Assembly (NCBI GenBank): GCA_002050025.1
Contig: MVDB01000012.1
Coordinates: forward strand, 1-35,664
DNA from: Desulfobacteraceae bacterium 4484_190.2
Lineage (GTDB): Bacteria > Desulfobacterota > DSM-4660 > Desulfatiglandales > Desulfatiglandaceae
Length of the DNA stretch: 35,664 nucleotides
Direction: 5' to 3'
Shown here: piece by piece, positions 7,592 to 16,221 of the stretch
Position numbering within the stretch: the stretch's first letter is position 1
How the letters are laid out: every line of letters starts with the position of its first letter
Program-made: the position numbers and the translations under genes
Notes under the pieces: generated by a model
The model's input: the letters and a program-made list of their open reading frames with translations, nothing else
Databases searched by the model: none
What the model was told of the DNA's origin: nothing

Positions 7592-8986
7592 CTAATTCGG
7601 CGGATGTTCCGCCAAATCCCAAAACAGTCCGGTCATTAGCCGAAGCCCTTCCCGGGCTATGGGAGCCAGAAGATGTTCGTTGGGAGCATGCTGCGAACAG
7701 CCGCCATAGGAATGTGGTACCCAGATGGTTGGCAGGCTTAAAATGTCGCTGAAAGCGTCGTTGGGCAGTGTTCCTCCGAGATTAGGGAGGAAGGCAGTTT
7801 TCTTGTCGGTGGTTTTCTCAAAGGAGCCAATTGCCCATTTGACCCATGGATTATCCGGGGATACCCTGGTGGCCATTCCATTGTTGTTGCGGATTTCTGT
7901 TATCTGGATTTGTTCAAAGCCGTGCTCGTCCAGATGTTTCCTCACTGCCGCAATGAAGCCCTGCGGGTGGCTTCCTGCTACAAATCGAATGTGGCACCTG
8001 GCCCAGGCGCTGGACGGTATGGCATGAACAGGATTGGCGGGGGTTCCGCACTCAAGGGCTAAAACATCAAGGGTATTCCAGCCATAAACCTTCTCCGCCA
8101 GGCTTAAACCCGGCTCCCCCCAATCCGAATCTATATCAGGACCTTGCGCGCCAGTAACCTCTAACTCTGCCAAGGCCTTTTGAATCGGTTCAGAAATACC
8201 ATCCGGCCTAAGCGCTTCTACTAAAATCTTACCCCGTGAATCTACCATTGAGCTAATAGCATGGGCCAGGATTATTCCAGGATTTGCCAGCAGACCTCCC
8301 CAGTTGCCCGAGTGGTGCTCTCCCTCACGGAGGTTAAGGCTTATATCAAAATTGAAAACGCCTCTGCTTCCTCCAAATATGGTTGGCTTGTAAGGATCAA
8401 TACGGGGGCCATCCGATGCGATAAGAACGTCGGCCCTTAATGCATCTTTTTCCTGGGTGCAGATCTCATGCAGTCCGGGAGAACCCATTTCCTCCCCAAT
8501 CTCGATTAATACCTTGACGTTGAAGCCTAACTTGCCCTGTTCCCTCAATAGTAAGTTCAGTGCAGCAAGATTGATAGTATGCTGGCCTTTATTGTCTACT
8601 GTGCCTCGGCCGTACCATCGATCTCCTTTTTTAATCAAACGCCACGGCTCTAATCCTGGTCTCCAGGATCCTTCCATTCCCCAGACCGTATCGCCATGGC
8701 CGTAGGTGAGAACAGTGGGAAGGGTTTCGCCCTCTATCCGCTGAGCAATGAGGAAAGGTAGGCGCTGGTTGACTGGGTTTTTAACAATTCGACAGGTAAA
8801 CCCCATTTTATCCAAATAGGGCCATATTTCTTTTTCCAAATAATCTCTTAATTCAGAAACACGGTCTTTGTTCTGGCTTTCCGTTGGGTAGGCGACGCGT
8901 CGGGCGAGATCCTTGAAGAAAAATCCGTTATTAAAATAAGCTTCAGCCTTGGCAATAGCTGTTTCTCGATTCATTTCTTTTCTCAT
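7592..8986 (-). CDS. M20 family metallopeptidase (dipeptidase/deacylase)
   Basis: 464 residues, full length for the larger M20 carboxypeptidase/dipeptidase group; a cytoplasmic di-zinc hydrolase. Ligands in order: His97 and Asp99 in YGHGDTVWG, bridging Asp131 in GRGTVDNKGQH, catalytic Glu165 and ligand Glu166 in IEIGEEMGSPG, Asp192 in IASDGP, and His433 in SQHAPNEH. A lid/dimerisation insert lies between about residues 200 and 350. It ends the minus-strand dipeptide ABC operon, 34 bases after the last ATPase gene. The likely role is to hydrolyse the imported peptide or N-acylated amino acid after transport. All metal ligands are intact. Confidence 0.92.
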   Translation of the reverse strand: MRKEMNRETAIAKAEAYFNNGFFFKDLARRVAYPTESQNKDRVSELRDYLEKEIWPYLDKMGFTCRIVKNPVNQRLPFLIAQRIEGETLPTVLTYGHGDTVWGMEGSWRPGLEPWRLIKKGDRWYGRGTVDNKGQHTINLAALNLLLREQGKLGFNVKVLIEIGEEMGSPGLHEICTQEKDALRADVLIASDGPRIDPYKPTIFGGSRGVFNFDISLNLREGEHHSGNWGGLLANPGIILAHAISSMVDSRGKILVEALRPDGISEPIQKALAELEVTGAQGPDIDSDWGEPGLSLAEKVYGWNTLDVLALECGTPANPVHAIPSSAWARCHIRFVAGSHPQGFIAAVRKHLDEHGFEQIQITEIRNNNGMATRVSPDNPWVKWAIGSFEKTTDKKTAFLPNLGGTLPNDAFSDILSLPTIWVPHSYGGCSQHAPNEHLLAPIAREGLRLMTGLFWDLAEHPPN

Positions 8987-9020
8987 TATATCAGCAATCC
9001 TTTCTTAGCTTATCATTTAT

Positions 9021-9877
9021 TCAAGATAATGGATAATGGCAGGCGATCAGGCAGTCCCCATCACGTGTAAGTTCCGGTACATCAGAGTGGCATATTCCTT
9101 TTGCGTAGCGACAGCGTGGATGAAATGTACAACCAGAAGGCGGGTCTATGGGGTTAGGATAAGCAATTCCAAGGTGGGTTTCAGGCAGCCCAAGTTTAGG
9201 ATCAGGTGTAAGCACCGATTCCATCAGGGCCTGGGTATAGGGATGACAGGGCTTTTTGAAAATTTTTTCTGTTTCCGCCTCCTCGACAATCCTGCCAAGG
9301 TACATAACTGCAACCTTTGTAGCTATATGCTCAACAACAGCCAGATCATGACTGATGAGAACATAGGTCAAGTTCAACTCCCGTCGCAGCTCCATAAGCA
9401 TATTCAATATTTGAGCCTGTACAGACACATCAAGGGCCGAGGTGGGTTCGTCACATAATACCACATCAGGCCTCATGATAATGGCGCGGGCTACTGCTAC
9501 CCTCTGACGTTGGCCTCCGGAAAGCTGGTTTGGGTAATTGTACTTTAAACGGGGCGGCAAGCCGACGGTCTCCATCGTCTCGTCAATTAGTTCATTGAGC
9601 TCTTTTTTGGTCCCCGCAACACCTAAGGCCCTCAATGGCAGTGATATAATCTTAGATATAGATTTGCGGGGATTTAGAGACGAATATGGGTCCTGGAAAA
9701 CCGGTTGTATCCTTTTGGCAATATCTTTGGATCCCAGTGATGAGATTACCTGGCCCCCGATATAAATCTCTCCACTTGTAATTTTCTCAAGCCCCAGGGC
9801 CATTTTCCGAGGAATACCCCTGCGCTGACCTTGTAAGTTTTTGTGACATCAGCTATTTTTAATACATCTTCGGGCAT
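9021..9877 (-). pseudogene. Dipeptide/oligopeptide ABC ATPase (DppF/OppF type) lacking Walker A through a frame-disrupting deletion
   Basis: The gene starts at the ATG at 9877, overlapping the end of the preceding ATPase gene by 19 bases, and reads about 25 normal residues (MPEDVLKIADVTKTYKVS up to FLGK). At about 9803-9805 the sequence jumps, in another frame, to MALGLEKITSGE, which aligns with the strand after Walker A. Compared with the intact homologue at 18729-19733, about 35 residues are missing, including GESGCGKST. The rest is normal: Q-loop VFQDPYSSLNPR, signature LSGGQRQRV, Walker B VVLCDEPTSALD, switch His ISHD, and the C-terminal oligopeptide-ATPase cysteine region. Without the P-loop the product cannot bind ATP normally. 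A real pseudogene and an assembly error both fit; the transporter could still use the other ATPase or one encoded elsewhere. Confidence 0.8.
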
Positions 9878-10878
9878 ACCAATTCCTCCCCAGAAAGGGG
9901 TTCGACTTTATTGAAGGCTGTTACACAGCGGTATGCCCTGCCTGGCCATAACTCAGTGAGAGGCATGTCTTTATCGGCGCACCTCGGCTCTGATAAATTG
10001 CACCGGTTACGGAAAGAACAGCCCCATAAGTCACCGATTGGGGTAGGCACAATACCGGGAATCGATCCTAATTCCTGCCCTGGCTTTGTTTTGCCTGGAA
10101 TCGGGATACACTCCATTAGCCCCTTGGTGTATGGGTGTAAGGGGTTTTCGAAAATCTCCCGAATATTTCCTGTTTCCACTATCTGACCGCAATACATTAC
10201 TGCCACACGGTCCGCCATCCTTGCAACCACACCGAGATCATGGGTGATGAGGATAAGACCCATGTTGAATTCTTTCTGTATTGATTTGAGCAGGGCCAGT
10301 ATCTGGGCCTGAATGGTAACATCAAGGGCTGTTGTCGGTTCGTCTGCGATGATGAATGACGGCCCGCACATAAGCCCCATGGCAATCATTATCCTCTGAC
10401 GGAGGCCACCTGAGAGCTGATGTGGATACTGCTTCAAACGTGAGGAAGAGCCGGTGATCCCTACTTTTTCAAGGAGAAAAACAGCCCTCTCCCTTGCCTC
10501 CTTCAAGGTCATGCTCTGGTGTTCCCTGATGGCCTCCACAAGCTGATTTCCAACGGTATAGCAAGGGTCTAAAGAGGTCATGGGCTCCTGGAAAATCATT
10601 GCCATTCCGCTACCGCGGATAGTTGCCATAGCGTTTTCATCGGCTGATATCAGGTCCTGGCCCTCAAATTTTAATATTTTAGCATTACGAGTTGCGGCCC
10701 TGGGCAGAAGGTCCATAACAGCCAATGCTGTCATTGATTTGCCGCAGCCTGATTCGCCAACAAGACTTAGCGTTTCTCCTTTTTGCACATTAAAGCTTAC
10801 ACCTCTGACTGCATGGAGAGTGCCTGCAGGCAGGTGCAGATCAACGTTTAATTCCTGTACTTCAAGAAGAGTTGTCAT
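9859..10878 (-). CDS. Dipeptide/oligopeptide ABC transporter ATPase (DppD/OppD type)
   Basis: 339 residues, complete. Walker A GESGCGKSM near residue 40, Q-loop FQEPMTSLDP, signature QLSGGLRQRI, Walker B FIIADEPTTALD, switch His ITHD, and the C-terminal oligopeptide extension with the cysteine cluster GCSFRNRCNLSEPRC that in some family members binds an Fe-S cluster. It supplies ATP hydrolysis at the inner face of the membrane for the permeases encoded just upstream. Its start overlaps the second permease stop by four bases (ATGA), and its end overlaps the broken partner ATPase, so translation is coupled along the operon. Confidence 0.93.
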   Translation of the reverse strand: MTTLLEVQELNVDLHLPAGTLHAVRGVSFNVQKGETLSLVGESGCGKSMTALAVMDLLPRAATRNAKILKFEGQDLISADENAMATIRGSGMAMIFQEPMTSLDPCYTVGNQLVEAIREHQSMTLKEARERAVFLLEKVGITGSSSRLKQYPHQLSGGLRQRIMIAMGLMCGPSFIIADEPTTALDVTIQAQILALLKSIQKEFNMGLILITHDLGVVARMADRVAVMYCGQIVETGNIREIFENPLHPYTKGLMECIPIPGKTKPGQELGSIPGIVPTPIGDLWGCSFRNRCNLSEPRCADKDMPLTELWPGRAYRCVTAFNKVEPLSGEELVCPKMY

Positions 10879-11792
10879 GATCGGCCCTCCGGGGAAGTTA
10901 CATCACGTAAACCATCTCCAAACAGATTCATGCCAAGCACAAGAATAAAAAGGGCTACCCCTGGAATGGTAACAAGGTAAGGATTGAAAAGCATCAGGTC
11001 TTTGCCTTCAGAAATCATAAGACCCCATGAGGGCGTTGGTGGTTGGACACCCATACCCAGAAAAGAAAGGGCCGCCTCCAGAAGAATGGCCCTGCCAATT
11101 TCAAGTGTTGCAACAATAACAATGCTGTTAAATAGATTTGGCATGATTTCCAGTACAATTACCCTTAAGACTGAACAGCCGGCTGCCTGGGCTGCCTGGA
11201 CATAATCTATTGCCCTTATCTGCTTTGTGGTGGCGCGTAAAATTACGGCAAATCTGTCCCATATCAGGCATCCAAGGACAAGAATAACTATCTTCATGGA
11301 CCCGCCAATAAGCGCAACTACTGCTATAGCAACAAGAACTGCAGGCAATGCAAGACGAACAGTAATTATAAAGCTTACAACCATATCTACCGTGCCCCCA
11401 AAATAGCCGGCTGTTAATCCAAGTATTGCCCCAATAACCGCGGCAATCATCATACATGAAAAACCGATTAAAAGAGAGATGCGGCACCCATAAACCAGCC
11501 GCGAAAGATAATCCCTGCCGAGGTTATCAGTGCCGAGGGGATAGTTCCATGTCCCATTCTCATTCCAGACAGGCGGGATCATCCTTATGGACAAATCCTG
11601 GTGAAATGGATCATGGGGGGCAATGGCCGGGGCAAAAATAGCCATTAAGAAGATTAGCAAGACCATTACGCCGCCTACTATAAAACCCTTGTGGTGTATC
11701 ATCCGCTGGCGCATTATCTGGCGTGGGGAGGGAAAGACTACATCCAGGCCTAATCCGGAATCAAATTTATTGTTCGATGTTGCCTGAGTCAT
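10875..11792 (-). CDS. Dipeptide/oligopeptide ABC transporter permease (DppC/OppC type)
   Basis: 305 residues. An N-terminal cytoplasmic tail is followed by a first membrane helix (GFIVGGVMVLLIFLMAIFAP), the extracytoplasmic motif HPLGTDNLGRD-like YPLGTDNLGRDYLSRLVYG, then five more helices. The EAA loop reads VQAAQAAGCSVLRVIVLEIMPN. The C-terminal signature EAALSFLGMGVQPPTPSWG is typical of this half of the permease pair. It starts three bases after the partner permease ends and overlaps the ATPase gene by four bases. Substrate is a peptide, opine or related amino-acid derivative; sequence does not discriminate. Confidence 0.93.
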   Translation of the reverse strand: MTQATSNNKFDSGLGLDVVFPSPRQIMRQRMIHHKGFIVGGVMVLLIFLMAIFAPAIAPHDPFHQDLSIRMIPPVWNENGTWNYPLGTDNLGRDYLSRLVYGCRISLLIGFSCMMIAAVIGAILGLTAGYFGGTVDMVVSFIITVRLALPAVLVAIAVVALIGGSMKIVILVLGCLIWDRFAVILRATTKQIRAIDYVQAAQAAGCSVLRVIVLEIMPNLFNSIVIVATLEIGRAILLEAALSFLGMGVQPPTPSWGLMISEGKDLMLFNPYLVTIPGVALFILVLGMNLFGDGLRDVTSPEGRS

Positions 11793-11795
11793 TTG

Positions 11796-12713
11796 TTAAA
11801 CATTCCTTATCCTTGGATCAAGAAAGGCGTTAATGAGATCACTGACAAAAGTGAGAAATACATAAATGATCGCAAGCATTAAAACTATTGCCTGAACAAC
11901 AGGTAAATCTGACCTCGCTATGGAAACCCAGGCAAGGTTACCAAGGCCATTTAGGGCGAAAACCGACTCAATAACAATGGACCCTCCTAACATGAATCCT
12001 AACTGAACGGCTGCTACAGCCACGACTGGTATAATAGCGTTTCTGAGGGCGTGTTTAAAGAGAATCTTGGGCCATCGGAGACCCTTTGCCCTTGCTGTTC
12101 GAATATGATCAGAGGCAAGAACCTCCAGCATGCCTGATCTGACCAGGCGCATTATTGCAGGTGTGGCGTAGTATCCCAGGGCAACGGTTGGCATTAAAAA
12201 ATGTTTCCACGTATCGCTTCCTGAAATTGGGAGCCAGCGCAGATGAACACCAAAAAATATAATCATGATAAGGCCAAACCAGAAGGAGGGCATGGCCTGG
12301 CCCATAACTGATATAGCAAGGGCTATTCTGTCTATCCAGGTATTGGGTCGAATTGCCGCCAGGACACCTAATGGAATGGAAAGAACCATGGCAAAGGTCA
12401 GGGCAGAAACACCGAGGGTCATGGTAACGCCCATTCGTTCTTTAAGCATCCCTGCCACAGGTTGATTAAGATATGGGGATTCGCCCAGGTCGCCATGCAA
12501 CGCCCGGCCTGCCCATTCTATATATTGAACTATTAAGGGGCGGTCAAAACCGTATTGAACCCGGACAAACTCAATTTCCTCTTGGCTTGCCCCTTCTCCT
12601 GCAAGGGCAATAGCAGGGTCGCCTGAGACCCTGATCAACATGAAACTCACAAAAGATACACTGACAGTAACCAGAACAGCAAGTCCCAGGCGTTTTAAGG
12701 TATATATTAACAT
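11796..12713 (-). CDS. Dipeptide/oligopeptide ABC transporter permease (DppB/OppB type)
   Basis: 305 residues. The first helix (LAVLVTVSVSFVSFMLIRV) is followed by the family motif GDPA near residue 30 and the periplasmic stretch with YGFDRPLIVQYIEW. The core has MPSFWFGLIMI, HFLMPTVALG and the EAA loop HIRTARAKGLRWPKILFKHALRN, and it ends with the short cytoplasmic tail ending DPRIRNV. It follows the binding-protein gene by nine bases. With the permease at 10875-11792 it forms the membrane channel of this uptake system. Confidence 0.94.
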   Translation of the reverse strand: MLIYTLKRLGLAVLVTVSVSFVSFMLIRVSGDPAIALAGEGASQEEIEFVRVQYGFDRPLIVQYIEWAGRALHGDLGESPYLNQPVAGMLKERMGVTMTLGVSALTFAMVLSIPLGVLAAIRPNTWIDRIALAISVMGQAMPSFWFGLIMIIFFGVHLRWLPISGSDTWKHFLMPTVALGYYATPAIMRLVRSGMLEVLASDHIRTARAKGLRWPKILFKHALRNAIIPVVAVAAVQLGFMLGGSIVIESVFALNGLGNLAWVSIARSDLPVVQAIVLMLAIIYVFLTFVSDLINAFLDPRIRNV

Positions 12714-12722
12714 ATCATCCGA

Positions 12723-14267
12723 CTATTTCCATTTAGCCTGGAAAAACCTGGGCACTGCATCTGGATATGGTCTGAAATCCAGATCCTTGGAAAAGCAGTT
12801 GTTGGAGACATAAGTAAACATAGGGCACCAGTACGCCTGCTCGGCAATACGTTTCAATGCCTTACTATAAAGGGCTTTGCGCTTGGCAACATCAATAGAT
12901 GAGTCGGCCTCCGCAAGCCAATCCCTTACCTGGGCGTCCCTTGCAAGATCGTCTTCCTCAAATTCAAAAAAATGACTTGTTATAGCTGAAACATCATTAA
13001 TAGAGTAAGAGCCCCATGTCAAAAACTGCATCTGGGCCTTGCCTGCACGGGATTTTTCCCTTAAGGCCGCATATTTCATTTTCATTAGCTTGGCCTTTAT
13101 GCCGACTTCTGCAAGATTACCTACCATTGCCTCTGCAAAGGGTCTGTTACGGTAGCAGTAAAGGGTGGTCTCAAAACCATTGGGAAACCCTGCCTCTGCA
13201 AGAAGTTTTTTGGCCTTTGAGGGGTCGTATTCATATTTTTTCACATCCTGCTCACAACCAAATTGCGTTGGAAAACAGGCGGAATACACAGATCTCGACT
13301 CCCCACCAATAAGGTTTTTTGCAATAGAGGCCTTGTTGATAGCATGATTTACTGCCCGGCGGACCTTTAAATCCTTAAACGGATTTTTCATACCGTGTTC
13401 CTTGCCCGAACGATCAGCGGCGTCAAAAACGATATATCCGATACGCATTGTTTCTGCAGGCACAACCTTAAGGTCAGGCATTTTGGCAAGTTTTCCTGCC
13501 TGATCTGGTGGCACTAAGTAAATCCAATCTAATGATCCTGTCATTAATTCCGCCACCTGGGTATTAATCTCTGGAAGAGTCCGCCAGACTATCTTGCCTA
13601 TAGATGGCTGCCCCTTGGGGCTGTCCTTGAAGTAGTTAGTATTTTTAACCATAACTATTTTTTGTCCCGGTATTACCTCAGTGATCTTATAGGGTCCTGT
13701 ACCAATGGGTTTTACGCCAAACCCTTTTGTTCCAACCTTGGCGTAATAATCCTTAGGGTAAATAGGGTTTGCTCCAGAAAGAAATTCCAAGGCAGCGGGA
13801 AATGGTTTCTTAAGAAGAATTTTTACTGTATAAGGCCCGGACTTTACAACCTCCTTAATCCAGTTGGAGTAACGTTGGGTCCTAACCTTATTGTCCGGAT
13901 TTGCCGCAAAATTCAAGGTGTACACCACATCATCGGCGGTCATATCCGCACCGTTATGAAATTTTATGCCCTGGCGAAGAGCGATCTCCATTTCAGTAGT
14001 GCTAATCCATTTATACGATTTTGCAAGCAACCCTTTGTATTCATAGGTTACTGGGTCCCGGTAAAGGAGATTATCAAATACATGCCGGGCCATAACAATG
14101 CCTTCCCGGGCCGTATTAAAATACCTGTCCAGGGTTTCCAGTTCCTTGCTGAATGCTATATTGAGAGTATCTTTCTTTTTACCGGCCCATGCTGGAGCTG
14201 CAAGGAATGACGCACCGATAAGTATGAACAGACTGATTGCTAAAAAATGGGTAATTCTGCTTTTCAT
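12723..14267 (-). CDS. Dipeptide/oligopeptide ABC substrate-binding protein (family 5)
   Basis: 514 residues with a signal peptide (residues 1-28, cleavage after AWA, no lipobox Cys), so a soluble periplasmic receptor. Family-5 hallmarks: LNIAFSKELETLDRYFNTAREG near the N-terminus, HNGADMTADDVVYTLNFAANP, GVKPIGTGPYKI, DLKVRRAVNHAINK and YDPSKAKKLLAEAGFPNGF. The start has a very good ribosome site (AAGGAGG). It is the first gene of the minus-strand transporter operon. Dipeptide, nickel and opine receptors share this fold. No His-rich nickel signature is seen, and with the M20 peptidase at the operon end a peptide or acyl-amino acid ligand is more likely. Confidence 0.93.
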   Translation of the reverse strand: MKSRITHFLAISLFILIGASFLAAPAWAGKKKDTLNIAFSKELETLDRYFNTAREGIVMARHVFDNLLYRDPVTYEYKGLLAKSYKWISTTEMEIALRQGIKFHNGADMTADDVVYTLNFAANPDNKVRTQRYSNWIKEVVKSGPYTVKILLKKPFPAALEFLSGANPIYPKDYYAKVGTKGFGVKPIGTGPYKITEVIPGQKIVMVKNTNYFKDSPKGQPSIGKIVWRTLPEINTQVAELMTGSLDWIYLVPPDQAGKLAKMPDLKVVPAETMRIGYIVFDAADRSGKEHGMKNPFKDLKVRRAVNHAINKASIAKNLIGGESRSVYSACFPTQFGCEQDVKKYEYDPSKAKKLLAEAGFPNGFETTLYCYRNRPFAEAMVGNLAEVGIKAKLMKMKYAALREKSRAGKAQMQFLTWGSYSINDVSAITSHFFEFEEDDLARDAQVRDWLAEADSSIDVAKRKALYSKALKRIAEQAYWCPMFTYVSNNCFSKDLDFRPYPDAVPRFFQAKWK

Positions 14268-14726
14268 TATTATTTACCTCCTTTTATGCTTTTTTAGTTT
14301 CTATGCTATGAATGTGCAATGTCCCTCCAATCCCTCAGATTATATTTTAAAACAATTTTTTTACATCATTAATACCCCCTTCCCCATTGCGATTTTGTAT
14401 AACCGTTTGAAATGTCGTGATTCTCAAAATTGGATCCGAATGCACCACTGCTGACTATGGGGTTTTCATTCGGTATTTTGATACGAAGCCCCCTGATCCT
14501 TTTTATCCTGACTTTTGCATTGTGCTGTTCACGGCAATAAATGGCAAGCAGCAAGTAGACAATCAGGCCGGCTACTATTTGGACCAATTAAGCCCTTACT
14601 CACTTCCGGCAATCAGATCAGCTCTTTTGACCATGCAAAATTGATGGTGTTATCGGTTTTGCCCGCGTAAGTGGTAAAATGAATCTTCGAAAATGTATCT
14701 GTTATTTCAAGAAGTATCTACAATGA

Positions 14727-14768
14727 AACGATCGTTGCAAACATATAGGGCAATTGAACCCGTGTCAA
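14727..14768 (-). promoter_or_regulatory. Candidate promoter and palindrome for the minus-strand dipeptide operon
   Basis: On the minus strand, TTGACA (14768-14763) and TATGTT (14745-14740) are 17 bases apart. A perfect palindrome AACGATCGTT (14727-14736) sits at the expected transcription start and could be an operator, for instance for the divergent RpiR regulator. It would give a leader of about 465 bases before the binding-protein gene. Consensus-based only. Confidence 0.45.
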
Positions 14769-14794
14769 GAAAAAAATCGGAAAAACCGGTGATT

Positions 14795-14881
14795 TTATTT
14801 AGAATTTGATAAATAGGATTTAACCGTCTCATAGAATATCTCTTTGCCGATTTCCAGTACTCTTTCATCGCTGGAAAACAT
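14795..14881 (-). CDS. Short 28-codon ORF with a strong ribosome site, function unknown
   Basis: ATG at 14881 is preceded by AAAGGAGGAAATTAT, an excellent ribosome site, and the frame runs 28 codons (MFSSDERVLEIGKEIFYETV..., ending SNSK) to TAA. It ends about 27 bases before the -35 box of the minus-strand operon promoter. I do not recognise the sequence; it has an acidic then amphipathic helical look. It could be a tiny protein, a leader ORF or the preserved first codons of a truncated gene. Confidence 0.3.
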   Translation of the reverse strand: MFSSDERVLEIGKEIFYETVKSYLSNSK

Positions 14882-14939
14882 ATAATTTCCTCCTTTAATG
14901 TGAAATGCGAGCAGTCGCAACGAATACGCTGATTTTTGG

Positions 14940-14968
14940 TTGACTATAGGTGAAGGTTCCTTTAGGAT
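14940..14968 (+). promoter_or_regulatory. Candidate promoter of the RpiR gene
   Basis: TTGACT (14940-14945) and TAGGAT (14963-14968) are 17 bases apart, 53 bases upstream of the RpiR start. Moderate consensus match. Confidence 0.35.
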
Positions 14969-15020
14969 TTGAACTAACTATTTCAAAAAATAAATAAATG
15001 CAACAATAATTTCGGTTCCC

Positions 15021-15947
15021 ATGACAGCCCAGGATTTAATCGATAAAATACGTTCGCTTAAAAAGCTAACGCCCAGCGAGGCTAAAATTGCCGAGTATTT
15101 TTCACGCAATTACGCAGAAATTGTTTTTGAAAACGTCACTTCCATCAGCCAAAAAACCGGTGTGAGCAAAGCAACTGTAGTTCGATTTATTTCCAAGCTT
15201 GGGTATCATAGATTCAGCGCCTTTCGCAGTGAACTCCGGCATAGTGCATTGTTGGAGCGTAAACCCCTTTCGACCCGATATACATTAAAGAAAAAGCAGT
15301 TAAATAATAATGGTGTGGATATCCTGGGGCGTAATTTTTCAGATATCATGAGAAATTTGCAGGATACACACTTTCTCATTGATCAGAAAGTTTTTATGGC
15401 GGCAGCACGGATCATTGTTGAACCGGGAAGGAACTTGTATATTACCGGCCAGCGGAGGTCATATGCCATGGCATATGTGTTTCACATCATGATGAATAGA
15501 ATTCGCTCTAATTCATTTCTACTCGGTCCGCAGACGACAATGTTGCCGGATTTACTGATGGATATTAATTCGCGCGATGTCCTTTTTGCGATTTTCCGTC
15601 ACCCGTATGCCAAGCAGACTTTAAGAATTGCAAGACGGTTTTCCGATCAAGGCGCACAAATTATTCTGGTAACCGATAGTGAATTTTCTCCGCTCGCTGA
15701 TCTGGCCCATATTCAGATCGTTGTCGCTTCGGAGGGATTTTCTATTTTCCAAAGCTGTACCGCTGTTACGGCCGTTCTGGAAACTTTAAGCATCGCGGCC
15801 CTTAAATTTTGCGATAAAACCATTTATAATCGATTAGAAAATTCTGAAAAACTATTTAGAGAATTTGAATTATTTTGGTCCAGCAAAAGTTTTGATACAG
15901 CAGGTATGGAATATTTGAAAGCCTTCAGGAAAAAAGACAAATCATAG
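15021..15947 (+). CDS. RpiR-family transcriptional regulator (HTH plus SIS domain)
   Basis: 308 residues. Residues 1-77 form the RpiR helix-turn-helix: LTPSEAKIAEYFSRNYAEIVFENVTS-type first helices, then TGVSKATVVRFISKLGYHRFSAFR. Residues about 125-260 form a SIS domain (NLYITGQRRSYAMAYVFHIMM, DVLFAIFRHPYAKQTL, GAQIILVTDSEFSPLADLAH), a fold that normally senses sugar phosphates but is also used by regulators of amino-acid and other catabolism. It is divergent from the dipeptide ABC/M20 operon, the usual geometry for a regulator of its neighbour. The ribosome site is weak. Ligand unknown. Confidence 0.92.
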   Translation: MTAQDLIDKIRSLKKLTPSEAKIAEYFSRNYAEIVFENVTSISQKTGVSKATVVRFISKLGYHRFSAFRSELRHSALLERKPLSTRYTLKKKQLNNNGVDILGRNFSDIMRNLQDTHFLIDQKVFMAAARIIVEPGRNLYITGQRRSYAMAYVFHIMMNRIRSNSFLLGPQTTMLPDLLMDINSRDVLFAIFRHPYAKQTLRIARRFSDQGAQIILVTDSEFSPLADLAHIQIVVASEGFSIFQSCTAVTAVLETLSIAALKFCDKTIYNRLENSEKLFREFELFWSSKSFDTAGMEYLKAFRKKDKS

Positions 15948-16221
15948 AGGCAGCAGTTACGCTCAATGTGCCATCCCTCACTGTCTGCAGTGGAGGCACA
16001 GGCGGAATATCTCAAAACCGTGCAGTTTTCATCAGTTAATCTTGAACCCGTGGCCCTGACCTGGCTTTCTTCTCCCGTTGCGTAGAAATTCCTGGAGTAG
16101 AATTCAGTGCGATCGTTTCAAGAATGCATATCAAGTCGCACCTCTCGATCCTGTCCAGGTCTCGGGACGGGGAGGGTAGGCATGAACCATTGAGCTTTGG
16201 ACCTGAGTTACACAGATTTTG

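Larger units (their letters stand above)
14268..15020. other. Divergent regulatory region with decayed coding remnants
   Basis: 753 bases separate the divergent transporter operon and the RpiR gene. On the minus strand, 14369-14587 encodes about 72 residues beginning LVQIVAGLIVYLLLAI and containing VRIKRIRGLRIKIPNE. This resembles the C-terminal end of IS4-type transposases, with a stop immediately upstream, so it is probably a transposase remnant (low confidence). It lies inside what would be the 5' leader of the transporter operon. Promoter candidates and a short ORF in this region are listed separately. Confidence 0.35.
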
